Shown here in pieces: positions 16,437-24,185 of a DNA stretch of 50,199 nucleotides (the first letter of the stretch is position 1; the number at the start of each line of letters is the position of its first letter). Under the pieces are notes generated by a model. That model was not told where the DNA came from and did no database searches. It saw only the letters and a program-made list of their open reading frames with translations. Both the position numbers and the translations under genes were made by a program. The stretch comes from Clostridia bacterium. GTDB lineage: Bacteria > Bacillota > Clostridia > Oscillospirales > CAG-272. The DNA is taken from the NCBI GenBank assembly GCA_017540175.1, contig JAFYBN010000039.1:1-50199 (forward strand). Reading direction: 5' to 3'.

Positions 16437-16626
16437 CGCAGTATATACGGGATCCGGCGGCCGTCGGGGGAAAGCGGTCACGCGACGCCGGGAAATATCC
16501 CATTCCCGGAAGCAGCGCCGGTTTCCGCTGAGGTTCTTTTCTGTCTGTTCCGTCATCCGGCGTCATGTTTTGCGGCGCTTCGACGGATATCGCCGCTGTT
16601 CCCGATGATCCGGACAGGGAAACAAG

Positions 16627-16669
16627 GATCCTTGAAGTCGAAAGATTTCGAGGATCTTTTTCTTTTTTC
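16627..16669 (+). terminator. Rho-independent terminator
   Basis: GATCCTTGAAGTC (16627-16639) pairs with GATTTCGAGGATC (16644-16656) with two G-T wobbles around a GAAA loop, followed by a 13-base tract of almost only T. It probably ends the SLH-protein transcript. Confidence 0.88.
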
Positions 16670-16697
16670 AGGGCGGGGGAGGCTGAAGGCTGCCCCC

Positions 16698-16785
16698 TTG
16701 CCTCGCCGGTGCGACTGCCGTGCCGACGCTGTCGCACTTGGCACGCGGGAGAGGTGGCACCGTCGCATGACGGTGACGGAGAGGG
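16698..16785 (+). repeat. Dispersed repeat family A, copy 1 (88 bp)
   Basis: Nearly identical over 88 bp to 49936-50023, and sharing a 46-bp core with 40448-40493 on the other strand. It includes the stems GTGCGAC / GTCGCAC and CACCGTC / GACGGTG. Located between a terminator and a promoter. Its last part (GGTGACGGAGAG) is repeated again at 16790-16801. Confidence 0.9.
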
Positions 16786-16871
16786 TATGCGGTGACGGAG
16801 AGACCTTCCGTCGTTGCTTAAAACCATTATCCTATCAGTCGAAACTTGCTCTCAACCCACTCCGATTCCTG

Positions 16872-16900
16872 TTGACAATCACCAAAAAATGTATTATAAT
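16872..16900 (+). promoter_or_regulatory. Sigma-A promoter of the hypothetical gene at 16941
   Basis: TTGACA (16872-16877), 17 bp, TATAAT (16895-16900): perfect consensus, 40 bp before the start codon. It probably also drives the GH39 gene downstream, since no other promoter is visible before it. Confidence 0.9.
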
Positions 16901-16940
16901 ACAATCAAGTGTGAACCTCTTCGCTCAAAGGAGTCCCGTC

Positions 16941-17609
16941 ATGCGCGTCACGGATCTGTACGACGTCCGGTATCAGGGAAAGGACATCGGCGTTTATTAC
17001 GTCTTCAGCAACGCCTCGACCGAGTTTACTCCCGGTTATTTTGAACGGGATACGGTCAACGCGGTGCTGGGACCGCACGGGATCAAAGGCGAGATGAAGC
17101 GGAAGGGGCCCATTCCCTTCTTCGCACAGGTCATCCGGGACGAGAACCGCCTTCCCGGACGAAAGCGCCCCATTTATGTGAGCGGCGACATCACCCTCGA
17201 GCGCAGACCGAACGAGACCGGGGAACGCTTTCTCGTCTATTCGCGCTCCGCGGGCAAGGGCAGTGAAGCATATTCGTCCGAGCCGCACGACGCGCCCCAC
17301 AACGAGGGGCCGAACACCCCCGAGGGCATGCGGGAATGGGCAAGCTGGTACGCCTTCGAAAAGATGGACGACGGCACCTATCGGGCCGAGCTCGACGAGG
17401 CCTGGTGGTGGGGAGGCGGACACAACGACGGCGGCACGATCCGCACGCCGATCCCGGAGGAGTGGTTTTCCCTGCCGTGGAAGGAGTTCCTCGACAAGGT
17501 CGTCGATCTTTCCTCCGCGCGGCATTACGGCTTCGACGCCGAGCATCTCAAGGACAGAAAAGGGCTGAAGAAATTCTTCGGCATGGAGGAGCAGGCAGCG
17601 GACGCGTGA
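16941..17609 (+). CDS. Hypothetical cytoplasmic protein
   Basis: A 222-residue soluble protein from ATG16941 (AAAGGAG seven bases upstream). It is rich in charged and aromatic residues, with no signal peptide or membrane segment. Notable blocks are YDVRYQGKDIGVYYVFSNAS at the start, RPIYVSGDITLERRP in the middle and AWWWGGGHNDGGTIRTPIP near residue 155. I do not recognise the family. Driven by a perfect promoter and followed about 120 bp later by a GH39 glycosidase, so a role in carbohydrate handling is possible. Confidence 0.8.
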   Translation: MRVTDLYDVRYQGKDIGVYYVFSNASTEFTPGYFERDTVNAVLGPHGIKGEMKRKGPIPFFAQVIRDENRLPGRKRPIYVSGDITLERRPNETGERFLVYSRSAGKGSEAYSSEPHDAPHNEGPNTPEGMREWASWYAFEKMDDGTYRAELDEAWWWGGGHNDGGTIRTPIPEEWFSLPWKEFLDKVVDLSSARHYGFDAEHLKDRKGLKKFFGMEEQAADA

Positions 17610-17727
17610 TCCCCGCCCCAGACGGGAAGCGTTCGGCTCGCTGGGAAATGATTCCGCCCGGCCGGGAGAACGCCGCGCGGGGCGTGCAATACGGGCGTCA
17701 TGCCCGATACGGAAAAGGAGGCATCCC

Positions 17728-19107
17728 ATGGCTGTCATTACGATCGACCGGACGAAAGCCGCCGGGGAAATCAAGCGCATGAACTGCGTCAACAACGGAC
17801 CGCCGTTCCCGGGCGTCCGCCTGTCCCCGACCTTCTTCGACGCCTACCGCGACGCCGTCATCCCCTATGCCCGCAATCACGACGCGTCGTTTTTCACGGG
17901 CTACGGCGGCGAGCACATCGTCGACGTGCACCGCATTTTCAAGAATTTCGCCGCGGACGAAAACGACCCCGCGTCCTACATCTTCGAGCCGACGGACGCC
18001 TACGTGGAAAATACGTACCGCGCCGGAACGAAGGTCTTCTACCGACTCGGCGCGTCCATCGAGCACGACTACAAGTACGGCACCCGCGTTCCCCCGGACG
18101 CGGCGAAATGGGCGCGGATCTGCGAGCACATCATCCGGCATTACAACGAGGGCTGGGCGAACGGTTTTCACTTCGGCATCGAGTATTGGGAAATCTGGAA
18201 CGAACCGGACTGCCGCAACGCCGACGGCTCCAATCCCTGCTGGCAGGGGACGGAGGAGGAGTTCATCGAGCTTTACCGTGTGACCTCCCGGCACCTGAAA
18301 TCCTGCTTCCCGGATCTCAAAATCGGCGGTCCCGCGTTCTGCTCCTCCGACCCCATCCCCTTCCGGCGCGATTTTCTCGACACGGTCGCCGCACAAGGCC
18401 TGCCCCTTGATTTCTATTCCTACCACTGGTACGGGAGCACGCCCGAGAGCTTCCGTGACTGCGTCCGCACGGCGCGGCGCGAGCTTGACCGGCGCGGGCT
18501 GACGAAGACCGAGACCGTTCTCAACGAATGGAACTACATCCGGGGATGGTCGGGAGATCTTTGGCTCTATTCGCTCGAGACGGAGAAGAACTTAAAGGGC
18601 TCGTCGTTCATCGCCGCCGTCCTCGCGACAGCTCAGGCGAACCCGCTCGACATGCTCATGTACTGCGACGCGCGTCCCTGCGGCATGAACGGGCTCTTCG
18701 GGGCGAAGGGCAGGGGATTTGAGTGTCTGAAGGGATATTATCCCTTCGCGGCTTTCCGCGACCTGCGCGCGCTCGGCACGTGGATCCCCACGGACGATGG
18801 GGACGGCGAAATCTACTCCTGCGCGGCGACGGACATGGACGGCAAGGCTGCCGCCGTCATGGTCACGTATTACGCCGACGACGAAGAAAACGAGAGGCCC
18901 GAGAAAGAGATCGGACTGCGGTTCGAGGGCTTCCCGAAGGACTGCGAAGCCGAGGTGCGCGTGCTCGACGGGGAAGATGACCTGCGGCTCACGAGCACCC
19001 AGCGGTTTGCCGCGGATTCCTTCACCGTCTGGCTGAGGCTGAAGCTCTACACCACGGCGGAGGTAAAAATCACCCCGCGCTGCCCGGATGTCGACCGGGA
19101 AAAGTGA
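17728..19107 (+). CDS. GH39-family glycoside hydrolase (beta-xylosidase-like)
   Basis: A 459-residue TIM-barrel glycosidase from ATG17728 (AAGGAGG seven bases upstream). The acid/base Glu159 lies in EYWEIWNEPD and the nucleophile Glu267 in VLNEWNY, the two conserved catalytic motifs of GH39; DFYSYHWYG is also typical of the family. The C-terminal about 100 residues form a beta-sandwich. GH39 members include beta-xylosidases and alpha-L-iduronidases; xylosidase is the default guess. No signal peptide is present, so it should act on imported oligosaccharides. The next gene encodes a solute-binding lipoprotein, which fits uptake and breakdown as a unit. Confidence 0.88.
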   Translation: MAVITIDRTKAAGEIKRMNCVNNGPPFPGVRLSPTFFDAYRDAVIPYARNHDASFFTGYGGEHIVDVHRIFKNFAADENDPASYIFEPTDAYVENTYRAGTKVFYRLGASIEHDYKYGTRVPPDAAKWARICEHIIRHYNEGWANGFHFGIEYWEIWNEPDCRNADGSNPCWQGTEEEFIELYRVTSRHLKSCFPDLKIGGPAFCSSDPIPFRRDFLDTVAAQGLPLDFYSYHWYGSTPESFRDCVRTARRELDRRGLTKTETVLNEWNYIRGWSGDLWLYSLETEKNLKGSSFIAAVLATAQANPLDMLMYCDARPCGMNGLFGAKGRGFECLKGYYPFAAFRDLRALGTWIPTDDGDGEIYSCAATDMDGKAAAVMVTYYADDEENERPEKEIGLRFEGFPKDCEAEVRVLDGEDDLRLTSTQRFAADSFTVWLRLKLYTTAEVKITPRCPDVDREK

Positions 19108-19207
19108 ACCGTCCCGCACGAGGCGCGGCGGAAATTCGGAACATAGCCCTCCCCCTCCCTCGGCGGAGCGGGGAACGGATCAAAATCCACAGAAAGGATC
19201 GGGAAAC

Positions 19208-20695
19208 ATGAAAACGAAAAAAGTCCTTGCGGCGCTGCTCTCTCTCGCGCTGCTGCTCACGTCCCTGTTCTCGCTCGCGGCCTGTTCGGAGGCGACCGAG
19301 AGCGCGGAGGAGGGCGGCGTGAAAGCGGACGCCGAATCCCCCGAGCCAGGCGCCGCAGAGGAAGCCGGTACGGAAGAAGATTACGACCCCTACGCCTACG
19401 CGCGGCAAAAGCTCGAAGAGATCCCCGCGGCAAGCTATGACGGAGCCTCCTTCGGCATCGCGTCGCAGGCGGGAACCGGAAACTCCGAAAAGGAGATCTG
19501 GGTGGAGGATCTGACCGGCGACGTCGTCAACGACGCGGTGTTCAACCGCAATCTCGCGCTCGCGAAACGGTTTGATCTGGAGATCTTCCTGCAGCCGGGC
19601 GACGTGATGAACCTTGTCCGTCAGTCCGTGAGCGCCGGGGACGCCGCGTACAAGATCGCCTTCCCGAACATGGCGACCGCGACCGGCATGGCGCAGAACG
19701 GAATGCTGCTCGATTATATGCAGCTTGACAACCTGAATCTCACGGACGTCTGGTGGGACCAGGGAACGCTCGCGATGGACATCATGGGCAAGGTGTACTT
19801 CATGAACGGGGACATCAACTTCCTGGACAACGACGTGACCTACATCCAGCTCTTCAACAAGAAGCTGATTTCCGACCTCGGGCTGGACGTGCCCTACGAT
19901 CTCGTCCGCGAGGGCAAATGGACGATCGACGCGTTCCGCGAAATGTGCGTGAACGTGACCGCCGATCTGGACGGCGACGGGCAGTACACGGACGAGGACC
20001 GCTACGGATACGTCACGACGGGAGAGGGTCCCTGCACCTTCTTCTACGGTTCGGGCCTGACCCTCGTCACGACGGACGCGGAGGGCATTCCCGCGCTCGA
20101 CATCGACGTGGAGAAGACGGTTGCCACGCTCGAGAAGGTCGTGAAGATCATCTCCGAGGACAACATCACCCGCATCCCGAAGGACGTTGCGGTCGGAAAG
20201 AACATGTTCATGACGGACCGCGTCCTGTTCTACGGCGAGGTGCTGAGCTACATTGTGAACGTGCGCGAGATGGAGACCGCCTTCGGCGTGCTCCCGATCC
20301 CGAAATACGACGAGATGCAGGAAAAGCACTACACCTACTGCAACGCAATTTCCTCCACGGCGTGCGTCCCCACGACTTCTTTTGACATCGGCATGATCAC
20401 CTCCGTGCTCGAAGGCATGGCGATCCAGTCCTTCATCGACGTGACGCCCGCGTACTACGAAATCGCCCTGACGCGCAAATACGCCCGCGACAGCGAATCC
20501 TCCGAAATGCTCGACATCGCGCTTGCCAACCGCGTGTACGACATCGGGCGCTTCTACTCCGTCGGCGTCGGCGACATCTTCCAGCAGCTTGCCGCGAAGG
20601 GTTCGACCGATTTCGCCTCCGCCCTCGCGAAGAACCAGAAGCTGGCGGCGAAATCCCTCGAAAGGATCGTAAAGGACTTCTCCAAGCTCGACTGA
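19208..20695 (+). CDS. Extracellular solute-binding lipoprotein of an ABC sugar-type importer
   Basis: A 495-residue lipoprotein from ATG19208 (GAAAGGA upstream). The signal peptide ends in a lipobox at Cys26 (SLAAC), followed by an acidic Glu/Ala-rich linker to about residue 62. The rest has the layout of family 1 (carbohydrate) binding proteins: VNDAVFNRNLALAKRF, a repeated Asn/Asp-rich EF-hand-like loop DLDGDGQYTDEDRYG, and the hinge segment MFMTDRVLFYGE. No permease or ATPase genes lie beside it, so it must use components encoded elsewhere. It follows the GH39 gene by 100 bp and may bind the same glycan. Confidence 0.85.
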   Translation: MKTKKVLAALLSLALLLTSLFSLAACSEATESAEEGGVKADAESPEPGAAEEAGTEEDYDPYAYARQKLEEIPAASYDGASFGIASQAGTGNSEKEIWVEDLTGDVVNDAVFNRNLALAKRFDLEIFLQPGDVMNLVRQSVSAGDAAYKIAFPNMATATGMAQNGMLLDYMQLDNLNLTDVWWDQGTLAMDIMGKVYFMNGDINFLDNDVTYIQLFNKKLISDLGLDVPYDLVREGKWTIDAFREMCVNVTADLDGDGQYTDEDRYGYVTTGEGPCTFFYGSGLTLVTTDAEGIPALDIDVEKTVATLEKVVKIISEDNITRIPKDVAVGKNMFMTDRVLFYGEVLSYIVNVREMETAFGVLPIPKYDEMQEKHYTYCNAISSTACVPTTSFDIGMITSVLEGMAIQSFIDVTPAYYEIALTRKYARDSESSEMLDIALANRVYDIGRFYSVGVGDIFQQLAAKGSTDFASALAKNQKLAAKSLERIVKDFSKLD

Positions 20696-20764
20696 CCGGC
20701 CTGACCCGGCTGGCCGTCTGACCGGCCCGACCCATCAACAAAGGACATAAAGGAGTGCACCGTT

Positions 20765-22078
20765 ATGCCGAAGGAATGTGATATCTGTAAAAAGCCTGCC
20801 GTGATCGCGGCGAGAATCGTCAGGGGAACGGACAAGACGGTCGTCGCCTTCTGCGAGGACTGCGCCCGCCGCGCGGGACAGAGAGTCCGGGTCGAGGTTC
20901 TGATGTCGACCGCAAAGGCTCTGCCGCAGGGGACCGTGCTCGAGCCGGGCAATCCCGCCGCGGCAAAACCCGTGAGCGCCCCGGCCCCGGTGAAAACGAA
21001 TGTCGGAACAGCTGCGCCGACCGCCGCACCTTCGGGCGTGCCGTCAAGCGTGCCTTCGGGTGTGCCTTCGGGCGGTTGGTCCGGCGGCGGAGGGACGAAT
21101 CCGGGCGCATGGACCGCCAACTGGCCGTCGACCTCCTCACCATCTCCGACCCCGACCGCGACTGCGTCTCCGACTGCCGGAGCGGGAACCGCCGCCCCCT
21201 CGGGCGCGTGGACAAACGGCGCGTGGACGAATCCTGACGTGAGGACAAATCCTGACGTGAGGACAAATCCTGACGTGCGAACCGCCGACCGCTGGACGAC
21301 CTCCGGATCGGTGCCGACCTCCGGAGCGACGGCGAACATGGGAGCCGCCGCTCCCTCCGGCGCGTGGTCCGGCGGCGGAGGGATGAACCTTGGCGCGTGG
21401 ACTGCCAACCAGCCGTCGACCCCCGTCCAGATTCAGACCGCCGCACCGAACATGGGGACCGCCGCGCCTGCCGGAAACGCGTCCGTTTACCGCCCGGCGA
21501 ATCAGCCGGCCCAGCCGGCTCAGCCGCTGCAGCCGTCCGCGAGCGCGCAGCAGGTGAATCCGGGCTACGCGGCGAACCTCGGCGGCTATCAGCCCATTCC
21601 GTTCGAACAGGAGCGCGATGCGGCCGCGGCCGAGCCCGAGCAGAAGCCGAAGAAATCGAAGCGCGCGCTGTTTACGGTCCTCGGCATCGTCCTCGGCGTG
21701 CTGGTGATCGCGGGCGTGCTGCTCTGCATCCCCGCCGTCCGGGATGCGATCTTCGGGACCGGGGACGGCCCGCACGGGATCTATTACAGCGAAACGCTGA
21801 GTGTCGCCGCCGAATTCAGCGGCAGCAAGTACAAAGGGAGCTTTTTGTTGACCGGCAGCGAGTCGACGGGAACATGGACGATCAAGGATAACGAAGTCAC
21901 CGTCGATACCGCGGGCGGCGGACAGGAGAAGTTCACCTACGACAAGGAAAAAGACGAGCTGCTTTGGTTCGGACAGACAAAGTTCGTCAAGATCAGCCAG
22001 GCAGAGCTGGACGAGCTCAAAAAGCAGACCGGTGATCTGCAATCGGCGGCGAACGCCCTCACGGATCTGTTCGGATAA
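20765..22078 (+). CDS. Zinc-ribbon, low-complexity, single-TM protein
   Basis: A 437-residue protein from ATG20765 (AAAGGAG upstream). Residues 5-39 form a treble-clef/zinc-ribbon with CDIC and CEDC pairs. Residues about 60-295 are a Pro/Ala/Gly/Thr-rich linker with internal repeats, including three TNPDVR units and two SGGGG(T/M)N(P/L)GAWTAN blocks. A basic stop (KPKKSKR) precedes one TM segment (about 304-324), and the C-terminal 105 residues would be outside the cell and form a small beta domain (GIYYSETLSVAAEFSGSKY, STGTWTIKDNEVTVDT) like lipocalin/calycin-type modules seen in Firmicutes membrane proteins. Function unknown; sensing or envelope assembly is a guess. Confidence 0.78.
   Translation: MPKECDICKKPAVIAARIVRGTDKTVVAFCEDCARRAGQRVRVEVLMSTAKALPQGTVLEPGNPAAAKPVSAPAPVKTNVGTAAPTAAPSGVPSSVPSGVPSGGWSGGGGTNPGAWTANWPSTSSPSPTPTATASPTAGAGTAAPSGAWTNGAWTNPDVRTNPDVRTNPDVRTADRWTTSGSVPTSGATANMGAAAPSGAWSGGGGMNLGAWTANQPSTPVQIQTAAPNMGTAAPAGNASVYRPANQPAQPAQPLQPSASAQQVNPGYAANLGGYQPIPFEQERDAAAAEPEQKPKKSKRALFTVLGIVLGVLVIAGVLLCIPAVRDAIFGTGDGPHGIYYSETLSVAAEFSGSKYKGSFLLTGSESTGTWTIKDNEVTVDTAGGGQEKFTYDKEKDELLWFGQTKFVKISQAELDELKKQTGDLQSAANALTDLFG
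21230..21282 (+). repeat. 18-bp in-frame tandem repeat, three copies
   Basis: The unit AATCCTGACGTGAGGACA occurs at 21230-21247 and 21248-21265 identically and at 21266-21282 partly changed. It encodes the repeated NPDVRT peptide in the linker of the zinc-ribbon protein. Identity at DNA level suggests recent expansion. Confidence 0.85.
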
Positions 22079-22098
22079 TACGCGGAGCAAAAAACACA

Positions 22099-22147
22099 GC
22101 CCCGGCACGGGTTCGCGTTCTGCGAGACCGGCGCCGGGGCGTTTTTT
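22099..22147 (+). terminator. Rho-independent terminator after the zinc-ribbon gene
   Basis: GCCCCGGC (22099-22106) pairs with GCCGGGGC (22133-22140), followed by GTTTTTTCG. The loop region carries a further small stem. Between here and the next gene (22148-22279) I see nothing recognisable. Confidence 0.88.
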
Positions 22148-22279
22148 CGTTTGTTTTCGGTGCATCCCGTTTTGTCCTGTGTGAGTCTGTTCGGCAGTTT
22201 GCCCGCGCCGCCGCGTTGCCGTGCCGCCGTATCGGCTCACTTCCGCGATCCCCGCAGCCGGGCGGGGAGTCATCCGCAT

Positions 22280-22663
22280 TCATCGGACGGGGGGTTCTTT
22301 CTCTTCCTGTTTGTCGGGAAGAGGGTCTTCCTCTCCGCATCCATCGGGCAGGGGTTCTTCGGGAACGTCTTCGGCGGGGGCGGCATAGGCGCGCAGCCGC
22401 TCGGCGAGCTCCTTCATCCAGTCGAGCGCGTCCGCGATCCCGTCCTCGGACAGCACGCCGCGCTTGAGATCGCGGGGCAGGAGTCCCGCCTCGTCCGCTT
22501 CGAAATCCTCCCGCCACTCCGGACCTGTGTAATAGGCTTCGAGCGCCGCGAGATCGTCCTGCACGCTCTCGTACGCGTCGAGGGCGGCCTCCAGTTCTCC
22601 GACGATCCTATTCGCCCTCTCGAGGATCTCCTCATACCTTGCGATGCGTTCTTCCCTTGTCAT
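22280..22663 (-). CDS. DUF4298-family protein
   Basis: A 127-residue acidic protein on the minus strand; AAGGAGA lies upstream of the ATG at 22663. Residues 1-90 match the DUF4298 family (MTREERIARYEEILERAN start, DLAALEAYYTGPEWREDFEADEAG, LPRDLKRGVLSEDGIADALD), predicted to be alpha-helical with an early coiled-coil. The last 30 residues are a Pro/Glu/Asp-rich tail with repeated EEPLPD and EEDPLPD units. Function is not known for the family. It has its own promoter, divergent from the acetyltransferase gene. Confidence 0.85.
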   Translation of the reverse strand: MTREERIARYEEILERANRIVGELEAALDAYESVQDDLAALEAYYTGPEWREDFEADEAGLLPRDLKRGVLSEDGIADALDWMKELAERLRAYAAPAEDVPEEPLPDGCGEEDPLPDKQEEKEPPVR

Positions 22664-22701
22664 GGCAGCAGTCTCCTTCCGAAATCCGATTCGTTTGATT
22701 C

Positions 22702-22730
22702 CATTTTACACGCCCGCGCGCCCGATGTCA
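22702..22730 (-). promoter_or_regulatory. Promoter of the DUF4298 gene
   Basis: On the minus strand TTGACA (22730-22725), 17 bp, TAAAAT (22707-22702). About 95 bp separate it from the divergent promoter at 22824. Confidence 0.85.
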
Positions 22731-22823
22731 AGAAAGATCTTCGGTCTCCCTGGCACAAAGATCGTTTTTCGGAAAACCGGGTGCGCTCGGACGCATCTTT
22801 TTTGCTCCGCGCGCTTTTCGTTC

Positions 22824-22852
22824 TTGAAAAATCCTTCGCCATCATGTATAAT
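22824..22852 (+). promoter_or_regulatory. Promoter of the acetyltransferase-thpR genes
   Basis: TTGAAA (22824-22829), 17 bp, TATAAT (22847-22852), 25 bp before the start codon. It gives a very short leader. Confidence 0.85.
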
Positions 22853-22877
22853 AGGGTCAAAAGGGCAGGGGGATCGG

Positions 22878-23549
22878 ATGATGAAAAGGATGATCGCGCT
22901 CGATACGTGGGCGAGGGCTCCCCGGTGGCGGCAGTTCTGGGAGGACGACTGCGAGATCTTCCTCTCGGACGACGTCGACGTGACCGCGCTGTTTTCGCGC
23001 TGCGCAGAGACGGAGACCTCCTTCCATCTCGCCGTCCTCTTCACGGTCGCGCAAGTCGTGAACGGCAGGGAGGAATTCCGCATGACCGCCGTCGACGCCC
23101 CGGACGCGCCCTGTCCCCTCCCCGCGGTCTGGAACGAGGTCCATCCCGTTCACAACGTCTTCCATGAGGAAACGGAAACCTATACCTCGGTCTGTACCCG
23201 CTGGGACCCCTCCTTCCCCGTGTTTCTTTCGCGCGCAAAGGAGGATATCGGGCGCGCGAAACAAATGCCGGGATCGGACATCCCCGCCCCGCCGAATTCC
23301 TTCGAGACCTCCGCCGTCCCGTGGCGGCATTTTGCCGCGGCGGGAGCAAGGCGCGGCGCGTCGTCCCTCAGCCCCCTCGTCGTGTGGGGCAGAGCGGAGG
23401 AGCGGGAGGGGGAGGGGCGGATCAAAATGCCGCTTTCCGTGCAGATCAGCCATGCCGCCGCCGACGGGTTCCACCTCGCGCGCTTTCTCGGCGAATTCGA
23501 GGACGGGGCGCGTCGGCTCGCGCAAGAGATCGGGGAGGGAATTCGGTGA
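22878..23549 (+). CDS. Chloramphenicol acetyltransferase-like (type A CAT fold) protein
   Basis: A 223-residue protein; ATG22878 (or 22881) follows AGGGGGA. The catalytic motif SHAAADGFHLARFL near the C-terminus is the HxxxDG block of CAT trimers, and the overall layout (TSFHLAVLFTVAQVVN, FRMTAVD, YTSVCTRWDPSFPVF, PWRHF) follows that family. CAT enzymes transfer acetyl from acetyl-CoA to chloramphenicol, but many chromosomal homologues in Clostridia act on other hydroxyl compounds, so resistance cannot be assumed. Four-base overlap (GTGA) with thpR indicates translational coupling. Confidence 0.88.
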   Translation: MMKRMIALDTWARAPRWRQFWEDDCEIFLSDDVDVTALFSRCAETETSFHLAVLFTVAQVVNGREEFRMTAVDAPDAPCPLPAVWNEVHPVHNVFHEETETYTSVCTRWDPSFPVFLSRAKEDIGRAKQMPGSDIPAPPNSFETSAVPWRHFAAAGARRGASSLSPLVVWGRAEEREGEGRIKMPLSVQISHAAADGFHLARFLGEFEDGARRLAQEIGEGIR

Positions 23550-24070
23550 GACTGTTCGTAGCGATCCTCTTCGGAGAGGACTTCAAAAACGCACTTGCGG
23601 CGTATCAAAGCGATCTCATGGCGTGGGGAAAAGCAAGCTGGTCCCGCAGGGAGAATTTCCATCTGACCCTCGCCTTCATCGGCGAGCGGGACAGCGCGGA
23701 TGATGTCATCGCCGCGCTTGACCGTGTGGAGCACAAGTCTTTTGAAGCAGAACTCGCGGGCGGGGTGCGCTTCGGCGCGATCCGGTGCGCGGGGATCGCG
23801 GACGGGGGAGAATCCCGCCTGCTCGCCGAAAAAGTTCGCCGGGCGCTGGATCGGGCGGGCATCCCGTACGACAGAAGGCCCATGAAGCCCCACATCACCC
23901 TCGCGCGTCAGTTCCGCCCGACCTCTTCGACTCCCGAGACGGAGGAAATGCTCCGAAGGCTGAAACCCGCGCCCGCGCGGGAGACGGTGCGCGCGTTCTC
24001 CCTCATGCGCTCCGAGCGCAGAAACGGTCAGCTTGTTTACACCCCCCTGTGGACGAAACCCCTCGCGTGA
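23546..24070 (+). CDS. thpR: RNA 2',3'-cyclic phosphodiesterase
   Basis: A 174-residue 2H-phosphoesterase from GTG23546. Both catalytic HxTL motifs are present: FHLTLAFIG near residue 33 and PHITLAR near residue 115. LFVAILFGEDF at the start and RFGAIRCAGI are typical of LigT/ThpR proteins, which hydrolyse 2',3'-cyclic phosphate RNA ends to 2'-phosphates. The start overlaps the stop of the CAT-like gene. No terminator follows; instead a dispersed repeat lies between it and NAD synthase. Confidence 0.9.
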   Translation: MRLFVAILFGEDFKNALAAYQSDLMAWGKASWSRRENFHLTLAFIGERDSADDVIAALDRVEHKSFEAELAGGVRFGAIRCAGIADGGESRLLAEKVRRALDRAGIPYDRRPMKPHITLARQFRPTSSTPETEEMLRRLKPAPARETVRAFSLMRSERRNGQLVYTPLWTKPLA

Positions 24071-24103
24071 GTTTTGCCCCGGATTGGATCCGGAGCAAGC
24101 ATC

Positions 24104-24160
24104 AAGTTCTTTGCCCGCGATGCGGAGCATCGTCAGCTTTCATGTCAGGGAAAGCTGCGT
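24104..24160 (+). repeat. Dispersed repeat family B, copy 2
   Basis: Shares AAGTTCTTTGCCCGCGATGC and CATCGTCAGCTTTCAT with copy 3 and the GATGC-GCATC stem with copy 1. The stem GATGCGGAGCATC has one changed loop base. It lies between thpR and the NAD synthase gene, 26 bp before the latter's ATG, in the opposite orientation relative to flanking genes compared with copies 1 and 3. Confidence 0.8.
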
Positions 24161-24185
24161 ACATATTTTTAGGAGTGAGGCTGCC

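Larger units (their letters stand above)
16395..16940. other. 546-bp intergenic region with hairpins, a dispersed repeat and a promoter
   Basis: From left to right: a GC-rich stem (16408-16436), a strong T-tailed terminator (16627-16669), dispersed repeat family A copy 1 (16698-16785), then the promoter of the next gene (16872-16900). I see no coding sequence in it. Confidence 0.7.

Noticed and set aside
14454-16556. Long minus-strand open frames opposite the SLH protein (also 24102-25847, 28172-29995, 38650-40581)
   Set aside because: All lie antisense to clear conserved enzymes or domains and have the Arg/Val/Asp-rich composition of GC shadows.
16698-16785. CRISPR array
   Set aside because: Repeats are dispersed tens of kilobases apart, with no regular spacers and no cas genes.
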